Positions 6,342-12,843 of a DNA stretch of 15,666 nt are shown piece by piece. Source of the DNA: an uncultured Clostridia bacterium (GTDB lineage Bacteria > Bacillota > Clostridia > Christensenellales > Borkfalkiaceae). The position numbers and the translations under genes were made by a program. Numbering within the stretch: position 1 is the stretch's first letter; every line of letters begins with the position of its first letter. Under the pieces are notes generated by a model, which saw only the letters and a list, made by a program, of their open reading frames with translations, was not told where the DNA came from and did no database searches. The stretch lies in contig CALARO010000286.1 of assembly GCA_937888935.1 (NCBI GenBank), positions 1-15,666 of the forward strand. Reading direction: 5' to 3'.

Positions 6342-7664
6342 ATGGAAAAGATCGGTCTGCCCGAAAAATTTATCGAAAGAATGAGCGGCGAGCTTCCCGA
6401 AGACGAGCGGGAGGCTTTTTTCGCCGTGTACGAACGCACGGGGTATGAGAAAGGACTTCTGATCAACGCGCTGAAAATCGGCGCGGGGGAATTTGAAAAA
6501 ATCACCGCTTTAACGTTGGACGGCGTTGTGCCGTGGAACGAAAACGCGCGGTACGTGAAGGACGAAAAGGTGGGCGGCGATCCGCATCACGCGGCGGGAC
6601 TTTACTATATGCAAGAGCCGTCGGCGGCGAGCGTTGCGCCGAAAGCGGAAGCGAAAAGCGGCGAACGGGTGCTGGATTTGTGCGCCGCGCCGGGCGGAAA
6701 AACCGCTTCGCTTGCCGCAGCCATGCAGGGCGGGGGACTGCTTGTGTGCAACGAGCCTGTGAAATCGCGCGCGCAGATTTTATTATCGAATATCGAGCGG
6801 CTCGGGGTGAAAAACGCGGTGGTGCTGAACGAGTATCCCGAAGAAATCTGCGACTTTTTCGCGGAATACTTCGATAAAATCGTGGCGGACGCGCCGTGTT
6901 CGGGGGAAGGAATGTTTCGGAAGAATGCCGAAGAAGCGCGGCGGGAATGGAACGAAGAAAACGTGAAACTGTGCGCGGCGCGGCAAGAGAAAATTTTAGA
7001 CTGCGCGGCGAAAATGCTTGCGGGCGGCGGCAGGCTGGTGTATTCCACGTGTACGTTTTCGCGCGAAGAAGACGAAGAACAGGCGCGGGCGTTTCTGGCG
7101 CGGCACGCGGAATTTAAAATGGTTTCCGAGCAAAAAATATTGCCGCACAAGGCGCGCGGCGAAGGGCATTATTGCGCGGTTTTCGAAAAGACTTGCGGCG
7201 GGCGGCGGGATCTGCCCGTGCAGAAAAGCAATATTTCGCGGCAAACGCAAAATTTATCTGACGATTTTTGCCTGAAAGCGTTCGGCGAGAAGAAAAAGTA
7301 TCTTTTGTACGAGAACGGCGGGGCGGTGTACGCGCTGCCCGCGGGGTGCTTTGCGTGGCAGGGATTGAAAATTTTACGGTGCGGCGTGAAGCTCGGCGAA
7401 GTGATGAAAAACCGCTTTGAACCCGCCCATGCCTATGCCCTTTCTTTGAAACGGGGCGAAACGAAGAACGCGATTTCGCTGGATTACGGCGATGAGCGCG
7501 TGCGGAAATATTTGCGCGGCGAAGAGATTGCGGCGGACGATTTTGCGGGCGTGAACGGGTGGTGCGTTGTGTGCGCAGACGGATTTCCGCTCGGGTGGGG
7601 GAAGGCTTCGAACGGCGTTGTGAAAAATCATTTGCCGCGCGGATTGAGATTATTCGGGGGATAA
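6342..7664 (+). CDS. rsmF: RsmF/YebU-type rRNA (cytosine-C5) methyltransferase, NOL1/NOP2/Sun family
   Basis: This 440-residue protein moves a methyl group from S-adenosylmethionine to C5 of a cytosine in RNA, by family resemblance in 16S rRNA. The N-terminal region (1-95) ends in HHAAGLYYMQEPSA, a family signature. The SAM-binding loop is CAAPGGKT (114-121). The two catalytic cysteines are C186 in DAPCSGEGMFRK (183-194) and C237 in STCTF (235-239). The region from about 310 is the RsmF-type C-terminal domain, including PLGWGK (416-421) and NHLPRGLR (429-436). Its length suits RsmF-like proteins of Firmicutes. The ribosome binding site AAGGGG overlaps the end of the exonuclease gene, 6 bases away, which supports co-transcription. 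The family is certain; the exact modified base is inferred, as RsmF, RsmB and tRNA enzymes share these motifs. Confidence 0.92.
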   Translation: MEKIGLPEKFIERMSGELPEDEREAFFAVYERTGYEKGLLINALKIGAGEFEKITALTLDGVVPWNENARYVKDEKVGGDPHHAAGLYYMQEPSAASVAPKAEAKSGERVLDLCAAPGGKTASLAAAMQGGGLLVCNEPVKSRAQILLSNIERLGVKNAVVLNEYPEEICDFFAEYFDKIVADAPCSGEGMFRKNAEEARREWNEENVKLCAARQEKILDCAAKMLAGGGRLVYSTCTFSREEDEEQARAFLARHAEFKMVSEQKILPHKARGEGHYCAVFEKTCGGRRDLPVQKSNISRQTQNLSDDFCLKAFGEKKKYLLYENGGAVYALPAGCFAWQGLKILRCGVKLGEVMKNRFEPAHAYALSLKRGETKNAISLDYGDERVRKYLRGEEIAADDFAGVNGWCVVCADGFPLGWGKASNGVVKNHLPRGLRLFGG

Positions 7665-7692
7665 AGGAAAGCCTTGATATATGAGTATGAAA

Positions 7693-7733
7693 TTGAAACA
7701 GCTCTCGGATTGTTGATCCGAGAGCTGTTTCAA
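7693..7733. terminator. Perfect 18-bp hairpin between convergent genes (bidirectional terminator)
   Basis: An 18-base arm (7693-7710) pairs without mismatch with 7716-7733 around the loop TGTTG. The upper stem is CAGCTCTCGGAT and the base is AT-rich (TTGAAA/TTTCAA), so both strands present a GC stem ending in several U residues. It lies 28 bases after the rsmF stop and 28 bases past the stop of the leftward lipoprotein gene. This is where a shared terminator is expected. A longer U-run is absent on either side. Confidence 0.75.
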
Positions 7734-7761
7734 AAGTTACGTTATAGTTGCGTTATCCGCG

Positions 7762-10700
7762 TTATTTCTTGGACGGTTTCGCGGATTTCGGCGATTTCGC
7801 TCTGTTCTTCTTTCTCACGATACGCTGCACCGCAAGGCTCACGATCGCAAGCAGCAGCACCGCCGCAAGGACAATCGAACTTGCCAGCAGCCAGCCGTTC
7901 ATACCCGAAGAATTATTATCGTCGGTGGTGTCGCTGTCCGAATCGTTATCGTCGCTTTCGTCCGCCGTCACCGATACGTCCGTTTTCGAGTAGTCCGCAA
8001 AACGGATATTCTCTTTCTCGCCGGGCGTTACGTCGGTATACGCAAGGTACGTTACGTAATCGGACATCTTTTCCATGTTCTCGAAATTCGCTTTGTACGC
8101 ATACGTGGTGGAATCGTAGGAAGTGTACGCGTTGCCCACGCCGTCGGTATCAATTGCGGAATCGTAACGCAGGAATTTGCCCGAATCAAGGAACGAGAAC
8201 GCATAGTATCTTACGTTTTCGCTCTTGTAGAAGTCCGCGTTGCCGTTCTGCGCCTTTTTCAGCGTTTCTTTCAGCATCGATCCCCACGTATCGGACGTGA
8301 GTTCCGTGCGGTTGTCCGCGGCAAACATCACGTAGCTGCCTTCTTCGAGAATAACGTTTTTATTGTCGCGCGTGCCGCTCCACACTTCCAGGCGATAGTT
8401 CTTCGCTTCGCTGCCCGTGTGAATGTAGAACGTGTACGTTTCCCATTCGCCCTGCGTATCAATGCCCTTGTATTCGAGCGCGACTTCGCCTTGCTGATCG
8501 GTGGCCTGCGTTCTTGCCGCAAGTCCTTTCGGCAACAGCTCTTTCAGATCGTACACGCGCACCGTGCAAGCTCGGTCGGCATAGTAAACGCCTTCTTCTT
8601 CGCCCTGCTTATGATAGAACGCGATGCCGTCTTTGCCTTCAACGTCCCACTTGGCGGAGTCGTAATTGTACTGCACGCCGCCGTCCGCAACCTTTAAGCT
8701 GCCTGCCCATTCGCCGCTTTCTACCTTATCGGTGTAGGCGGAAAGGTTGGCGTAGTATCTGCCCTGCAAATCGCTTTCGCTCAGCCACTTCGGGTTGATT
8801 TCGTACAAGCCGCGGCTGTTGAGATAAAGCGCGGTGTCGGTAGAGGACTTGAAGTTGTCGCCGCTCGGATCTTTCGCGCACACGTTGCCCGTTTTATCGT
8901 ACCAGTAGGAAATCTGCGGCGTGGAAAGCGCGAGCGATGAGCCGCTCTTATCGGCGTCGATCAGATAAAGGCTCGCCGTGGCGTTGCCCACCGTGCGCAC
9001 GCGCACCGAAATCGTTTTGTAGGAATCCGCCGAGATCGTTGTGTTCGATTTCGCGATAAAGCCGTATGATTTATTCGCTTCTTTATTGTAGATCATCAAA
9101 GGCTCTGCCGAACGGGCGAACGTATCGGGATTGGCGAAAATCGTAGAGAGTTCCGCGTATTTGGAAGCGGCGGGAACGTTTGCGCTTGTGGCGTAGTCTT
9201 TATTGACAAGTCCGGCGTAATCGTTATCGTCGATATTGTTCGATACGCTTGAATCGGGCTTCGAAGACACAAGGCTGCTGCCGCCCCATACGCCCTTGTA
9301 GTTCGCAAGCGCGGCGAAGCCGTTTTCAATGCCTTTCAGCTTATTCGAAGCGTCGTACTTGCGCGTATCGAACGCCGCGAAACCGGCGTCGGTTTCGTCT
9401 TTGGCAAACGAAGCCGTTGCCGCGTATGTGCCGCTCGAAAAATACTCGCTCTGCGTGAAATTGGTTTCGCTGCCGCCGATGTTCGAGCCGATCGCCTGAA
9501 AGTTCGTGAACGCCGCGTAACCCGCGCCGTAAGCCGATTTTTCCGCGCTCTTTTCTTTTGAGCCGTAGGTGAACGTTAAAGTGAAATATTTCGTATCGTC
9601 GGTTTCGTTCTCGATGAGAAGCGTGCATTGCTGCCAGCCGCCGAAAATATCTTCTTTCTTGCCGTTTTCGCTATCTTTATCATCGACTTCCGTTTTCGAG
9701 CCGGTGGTGGAATTGAGCGAAGAGAGAAGCGATTTCTTTTTATCTTCGTCTTTGGAAGATACCGGCGTGCCGTCGTCCAGCGTTTCCGTGTAGGAAATGC
9801 CCGCGCCCGTTGCGTTGCTCGGGATCTTCGAAGTTTTCACCCACACCGAGAAAAGGGCGGAAGAATTCGCCGCTAAGGTGATGGGTTTGGTGGAAACTTC
9901 GTAAGCCGTTTTGCCCGCCGAGAAAAGCATTAAGATCTCGTTTGTTTCGGCAAAGGGGTAAGAAGAAGCGAAGTCGCTTTCCCAAACCGATTTAAAATAT
10001 GCGTTGCTTTCCGTTTCGGCGTTTACCGAATTTTTCGCAAAAATTTCCGTTTTATCGTTTGTTCTATCGAAATCTTTGTTGTTGTCCGCTTCGATAGGGG
10101 CGATTTTGTAGTTGTTGTCAAAAAGTTCGTCGCGCGTAACGGAATTGAGCGCAACGCCCGAAGAAACGGCATATTTCAGATCTTTGATATTCTCTTTATC
10201 CGCGCGGAATTCCGTCTGATTGTCTTCTACTTTGACAACGTCTTGTTTTCCGTCTACAAGCGTTTTGTACGCCGCATTTTCGATAATCGAACATTCGACG
10301 TCGTCGAAGAACGCGTAGCCGTTTACGAATCCCATCGTGGCGGAAGAAGTGCCTTGCCCGAGACCGAGTACCATGGTGAACGTGCTGCTTGCGTATTCGC
10401 TGCCTTGCAGATAAAATTCGTATTTCACCCAGCCGTTGGACTTATTGTCTTCGGGGATCGACGAATCTTCGAGAATTTTTTCGGTGTTGATGTTCTGCAC
10501 AAGCACCTGATCTTTGCTCTTGCCCGCCACCGTGCGGGAAATGCCGATATACGCGCCGCGGTTTTTGATGACGGAAAGATCTTTGTTTTCGTCCTGCTTT
10601 TCGCCGTTATGATAATAGTAGGTGAGCTTAGAAGTCTTCACCCAGACCGAGACTTTCGCGCTTGTGCCTGCGGGCAGCGTGAGCGACGACGAAGAAGTGA

Positions 10701-11307
10701 AATTCTGCGCCGTACCCGAAGACGAAGTGTATTTATTGTGAATCATCAATACCTTCGTGTTTTTGCCTGCCGCTTCGTCGCCGTCTTTATAGTGCGTGCC
10801 GGGATTTACGTCGTTATCGGGGATGTCGTCGGCGGAAATGTTGTAGTGATCTTCGTAGAATTTCAGCTCGTCGACGCTCTTGTTTTTATTGGCTTCTTTC
10901 CAGCTCTTGATATATTGCAGGCGATCGTAGGTGTTCATGTCCGCCCACTTTGCTTCGGCTTCCGTTTCGTTGGCGGGGGTTATATCGCCCGTTTTCGTCA
11001 GCTTGTCCCATGCCGTCTTTTCGGTGTCGATTACGCCGCTTGCCGCTTTGCTCGTTAATACGGACGAGCGCGACCAGCTCTTCGGCGAAGTGACGATGGG
11101 GTTTGTTTCCTTTGCCGCGTCGAATTCGAACGAGCCGTTTTTGATGCGGGAAACGTCCGTAGTCTGATCGGTGGAAATTTCCGACTGATCGACTTCGGGT
11201 TTTTCCGAATTTTTCGAGCATGCGGTAAGTACGCCCGCCGACGCGGACGCGACAAACGCCGTGAGCAGCAGAGCGACTAATTTGTTTTTGCTTTTCGTTT
11301 TCCTCAT
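7762..11307 (-). CDS. Large surface lipoprotein with three CBM-like beta-sandwich modules and a C-terminal membrane anchor
   Basis: I do not recognise a named family for this 1181-residue protein. It opens with a lipoprotein signal peptide: basic start, hydrophobic helix and lipobox LTAC with the lipidated cysteine at C30. NGSFEF (57-62) resembles the start of family 4/9 carbohydrate-binding modules. Three related segments start near 186, 457 and 735. Each has LM(I/L), then a strand with SVWVKT, SVWVKT or SVRVRT, then G-x-W with a strand ending in a GY-F type turn. The third has an insert of about 130 residues. The C-terminus has an Asp/Ser-rich linker (1112-1133), a membrane helix (about 1137-1162) and a Lys/Arg tail, so both ends should be membrane-bound. 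No catalytic motif is seen; a glycan-binding or envelope role is inferred. ATG 11307 is preferred for spacing from AAGGGTG; ATG 11313 and TTG 11328 are alternatives. Confidence 0.85.
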   Translation of the reverse strand: MRKTKSKNKLVALLLTAFVASASAGVLTACSKNSEKPEVDQSEISTDQTTDVSRIKNGSFEFDAAKETNPIVTSPKSWSRSSVLTSKAASGVIDTEKTAWDKLTKTGDITPANETEAEAKWADMNTYDRLQYIKSWKEANKNKSVDELKFYEDHYNISADDIPDNDVNPGTHYKDGDEAAGKNTKVLMIHNKYTSSSGTAQNFTSSSSLTLPAGTSAKVSVWVKTSKLTYYYHNGEKQDENKDLSVIKNRGAYIGISRTVAGKSKDQVLVQNINTEKILEDSSIPEDNKSNGWVKYEFYLQGSEYASSTFTMVLGLGQGTSSATMGFVNGYAFFDDVECSIIENAAYKTLVDGKQDVVKVEDNQTEFRADKENIKDLKYAVSSGVALNSVTRDELFDNNYKIAPIEADNNKDFDRTNDKTEIFAKNSVNAETESNAYFKSVWESDFASSYPFAETNEILMLFSAGKTAYEVSTKPITLAANSSALFSVWVKTSKIPSNATGAGISYTETLDDGTPVSSKDEDKKKSLLSSLNSTTGSKTEVDDKDSENGKKEDIFGGWQQCTLLIENETDDTKYFTLTFTYGSKEKSAEKSAYGAGYAAFTNFQAIGSNIGGSETNFTQSEYFSSGTYAATASFAKDETDAGFAAFDTRKYDASNKLKGIENGFAALANYKGVWGGSSLVSSKPDSSVSNNIDDNDYAGLVNKDYATSANVPAASKYAELSTIFANPDTFARSAEPLMIYNKEANKSYGFIAKSNTTISADSYKTISVRVRTVGNATASLYLIDADKSGSSLALSTPQISYWYDKTGNVCAKDPSGDNFKSSTDTALYLNSRGLYEINPKWLSESDLQGRYYANLSAYTDKVESGEWAGSLKVADGGVQYNYDSAKWDVEGKDGIAFYHKQGEEEGVYYADRACTVRVYDLKELLPKGLAARTQATDQQGEVALEYKGIDTQGEWETYTFYIHTGSEAKNYRLEVWSGTRDNKNVILEEGSYVMFAADNRTELTSDTWGSMLKETLKKAQNGNADFYKSENVRYYAFSFLDSGKFLRYDSAIDTDGVGNAYTSYDSTTYAYKANFENMEKMSDYVTYLAYTDVTPGEKENIRFADYSKTDVSVTADESDDNDSDSDTTDDNNSSGMNGWLLASSIVLAAVLLLAIVSLAVQRIVRKKNRAKSPKSAKPSKK

Positions 11308-11344
11308 ATCCATAGCACCCTTGCACAAATAGATTTCTTATTTT

Positions 11345-11362
11345 CTCTTTCGCCGTAAAATT
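11345..11362 (-). promoter_or_regulatory. 18-base leader element of the lipoprotein gene, identical to one before ppx/gppA
   Basis: On the minus strand this reads AATTTTACGGCGAAAGAG, 38 bases before the chosen ATG. The same 18 bases occur on the plus strand at 12787-12804, 40 bases before the ppx/gppA start. Just upstream in this leader are two TACGGCAAAAA units 12 bases apart (11366-11390 region). Function unknown; see findings. Confidence 0.5.
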
Positions 11363-11455
11363 GCCTGATTTTTGCCGTATTTTTTGCCGTAAACGGGCGA
11401 AAAACGCGCAAAGAAGCGACGAGAAAACAGCATATCGTTAGAAATATGCAGTATT

Positions 11456-11484
11456 ATTGTACCACAAAAGCGGGTTTTGAGCAA
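11456..11484 (-). promoter_or_regulatory. Probable promoter of the lipoprotein gene
   Basis: On the minus strand TTGCTC (11484-11479) and TACAAT (11461-11456) are separated by 17 bases. Transcription would start near 11449, leaving a leader of about 140 bases that includes the TACGGCAAAAA repeats and the shared 18-base element. Confidence 0.5.
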
Positions 11485-11579
11485 GCGTTTTGCCCCGTCT
11501 GCATATAAAAATCGTGATAATTTTCGGCAATTTACGCAAAATAGCCGTGAACGGCGGAAAGGCGAAGGGGAATTATTCT

Positions 11580-11945
11580 ATGGACGAGCAGAAATCGGCG
11601 GGTTTTAAAAGTATTTTGTGCGGGGCGGCGACGGGCGCGGCGAACGGGTTATTCGGGGGCGGCGGGGGAATGATTGCCGTTCCGCTTCTGCGCGCGCAGG
11701 GACTGAACGAAAAAAAGGCGCACGCCACGGCGATTGCGGTGATTCTGCCCGTTTCGCTTTTATCTTTTATTCTGTACGCGCTGAAAGGTTTTTTCGATTT
11801 TTCTGTGGCGTTGCCCGTAGCTCTCGGCGGGTTTGCCGGCGGGTTTGCGGGGGCGAAACTTTTATCTTTTCTGCCCGAAAAGGCGGTGTTTTATGCGTTC
11901 GGCGCGTTGCAGGTGGTGGCGGGGGCGTGGCTGATTTTTTCTTAG
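11580..11945 (+). CDS. Half-length TauE/SafE (TSUP) membrane transporter subunit, first of a pair
   Basis: This 121-residue membrane protein corresponds to one of the two four-helix repeats of the usual 240-260-residue TauE/SafE transporters, which export sulfite, sulfoacetate or other organic anions. The glycine-rich signature GLFGGGGGMIAVPLL (24-38) lies in the first helix. Hydrophobic segments follow at about 50-67, 74-92 and 101-120. The start at ATG 11580 has GAAGGGGA upstream; the frame is open to 11490, but that part is not hydrophobic in the TauE manner and holds the divergent promoter. A second half-length gene follows at 12247. The likely active form is a heterodimer of the two. Substrate is unknown. 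Single-repeat TSUP proteins do occur in Firmicutes, so this need not be a broken gene. Confidence 0.85.
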   Translation: MDEQKSAGFKSILCGAATGAANGLFGGGGGMIAVPLLRAQGLNEKKAHATAIAVILPVSLLSFILYALKGFFDFSVALPVALGGFAGGFAGAKLLSFLPEKAVFYAFGALQVVAGAWLIFS

Positions 11946-11947
11946 CC

Positions 11948-11972
11948 GCGTTTGTATAGCGCGTTTGTATAG
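11948..11972. repeat. Tandem duplication of GCGTTTGTATAG
   Basis: GCGTTTGTATAG occurs at 11948-11959 and 11961-11972, two bases after the stop codon of the first TauE half-gene. It looks like a recent slippage duplication or the edge of the repeat block that follows. Confidence 0.6.
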
Positions 11973-11980
11973 AAAAGAAG

Positions 11981-12100
11981 TTGCGCCCCTTGATCTTCAG
12001 AAATTTTTTATTAAAAATATTCAGAAAATCAAAAATGGGCTACGCCCCTTGATCGAAAATTTTCGACAAAAAAATTTCAATCAAAAATGTGCTACGCCCC
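11981..12100. repeat. Direct repeats starting with (CT)RCGCCCCTTGATC
   Basis: Two related units lie at about 11981-12038 and 12039-12090, and a third begins at 12091. Each opens with TGCGCCCCTTGATC or CTACGCCCC(T/C)(T)GATC-like sequence. Each then continues with AT-rich sequence and, in the first two, ends in ATCAAAAATG. The second unit contains the palindrome CGAAAATTTTCG. With 11948-11972 and 12101-12257 this accounts for the whole 301-base gap between the two TauE genes. No protein is supported here. Confidence 0.6.
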
Positions 12101-12102
12101 TC

Positions 12103-12142
12103 ATCTGTCCGTTCCACGGACAGCTTCCCCCCGGGGGGAAGC
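12103..12142. repeat. Paired palindromes: CTGTCCGT hairpin and a 20-base GC palindrome
   Basis: CTGTCCGT-TCC-ACGGACAG (12104-12122) is a perfect 8-bp hairpin. Immediately after it, 12123-12142 is a perfect 20-base palindrome centred between C and G runs (GCTTCCCCCC and its complement). From memory, CATC-GTC...GACAGCTTCCCC...GGGGAAGCC arrays are common intergenic repeats in gut Clostridia. Here the array runs straight into the GGGGAAGCCTAT module. Confidence 0.65.
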
Positions 12143-12213
12143 CTATATCAAAGGCAGAAACTAACTTTTTGACGATAATGTTGCAGTCCGTTACGAAACG
12201 GGCTGCGCCCGCC
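12135..12213. repeat. Composite intergenic repeat, copy 3
   Basis: GGGGAAGCCTATATCAAAGGCAGAAA (split here as GGGGAAGCCTAT, ATCAA, AGGCAGAAA) is followed about 20 bases later by TTGCAGTCCGTTACGAAAC and the hairpin CGGGC-TGC-GCCCG. The same modules stand in the same order at 116-239. The hairpin matches the third unit there in all stem bases. This is the best evidence that both places carry one repeat family. Confidence 0.7.
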
Positions 12214-12217
12214 CCAA

Positions 12218-12257
12218 GGGGAAGGCTTGAAATAAGGAAGAAAATTATGCGATTTTA
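12218..12257 (+). repeat. Repeat copy 4, overlapping the ribosome binding site and start codon of the second TauE gene
   Basis: GGGGAAGGCTTGAAATA (12218-12234) then AGGAAGAAAA and TTATGCGATTT align with 116-161, which reads GGGGAAGCCTATGAAATA, GGCAGAAATTTT and TTTATGCGATTT. The ATG at 12247 and its AAGGAAG ribosome binding site both fall within the aligned part. The stem has decayed compared with copy 2. Confidence 0.55.
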
Positions 12258-12606
12258 TTTATATTTATTGCTCGGGTTTCTGGGCGGGATTCCCGCCGGA
12301 ATGGGAATGGGCGGCGGCACGGTGACGATCCCTTTATTGCTGCTCTTCGGCGGCGTGCCGCAGAAAATCGCGCAGTCCGCCAATCTTTTCGCGTTTCTGC
12401 CCACCGGCGCGTGCGCTTTGAGCGTGCATGTGAAAAACAATCTTTTGCAGAAAAACAACGCGGTGAAAAACGCGATTCCCGCGCTGATCGCCGCCGCCGC
12501 GGGTTCGTTTTTCGCGCTCGCTCTGCCCGCCGCGTTTTTAAGAAAAACGTTCGGCTTGTTTCTCGTGCTGCTCGCGCTTTTTACGCTCGCGAAAAACAAG
12601 GCGTGA
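12247..12606 (+). CDS. Half-length TauE/SafE (TSUP) membrane transporter subunit, second of a pair
   Basis: This 119-residue membrane protein is again one four-helix half of a TauE/SafE transporter. The signature GMGMGGGTVTIPLLLLF (18-34) matches the glycine-rich motif of its upstream partner. Hydrophobic helices follow at about 41-59, 76-94 and 100-114, and the chain ends in KNKA. I chose ATG 12247 because AAGGAAG lies 7 bases upstream. The frame is open back to 11965, but those residues are translated repeats. The gene shares its direction with the first half at 11580, and the pair probably forms one pore. The 301-base repeat-filled gap is unusual for two subunits of one transporter. Its first codons coincide with a copy of the local repeat. 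Substrate unknown. Confidence 0.82.
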   Translation: MRFYLYLLLGFLGGIPAGMGMGGGTVTIPLLLLFGGVPQKIAQSANLFAFLPTGACALSVHVKNNLLQKNNAVKNAIPALIAAAAGSFFALALPAAFLRKTFGLFLVLLALFTLAKNKA

Positions 12607-12711
12607 AACAAGGCGCGGAACGTTGTGACGAAATTGCACAAGAAAACGCTTGAAAAAGTATCAAAAATAAAAGAAAAAATCGCAAAAAACGCAAAATTTT
12701 TCCAAAGGGTA

Positions 12712-12740
12712 TGGACAAATTCTTTTTTATGTGGTAAAAT
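12712..12740 (+). promoter_or_regulatory. Probable promoter of ppx/gppA
   Basis: TGGACA (12712-12717) and TAAAAT (12735-12740) are 17 bases apart, close to sigma-A consensus. Transcription would start near 12747, with a leader of about 97 bases. The 12607-12711 stretch before it is A-rich and holds nothing else I can support. Confidence 0.6.
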
Positions 12741-12786
12741 ATACTCAAAAATTCATCATGGCGGTTTTTAGAAAAATTTGTACGGA

Positions 12787-12804
12787 AATTTTACGGCGAA
12801 AGAG
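12787..12804 (+). promoter_or_regulatory. 18-base leader element of ppx/gppA, identical to one before the lipoprotein gene
   Basis: AATTTTACGGCGAAAGAG here matches 11345-11362 (minus strand) base for base. It lies 40 bases upstream of the GTG start. The bases before it can pair, AAAATTT (12773-12779) with AAATTTT (12786-12792), though this stem holds only A-T pairs. Confidence 0.5.
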
Positions 12805-12843
12805 TATTAAAAACGGCGGATAAAAAAGGAAGGTTCGAAAAAA

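Noticed and set aside
7674..8300. A 208-residue open frame starting in the rsmF terminator hairpin
   Set aside because: It begins with a TTG inside the intergenic region, reads through the terminator hairpin and then runs antisense to the lipoprotein gene.
10243..11058. A 271-residue open frame opposite the lipoprotein gene
   Set aside because: It is the antisense shadow of a well-supported coding region, with an Arg/Val/Phe-rich composition and no known motif or ribosome binding site.
12161..12197. Promoter (TTGACG-N17-TACGAA) inside repeat copy 3 for the second TauE gene
   Set aside because: The -35 is good but the -10 matches only half of the consensus, and it falls in repeat sequence. 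Not strong enough to list as a feature.
11965..12246. N-terminal extension of the second TauE half-gene across the repeat block
   Set aside because: The frame is open, but the residues are translated repeats with no membrane or TauE character. A good ribosome binding site and the family's normal start are at 12247.
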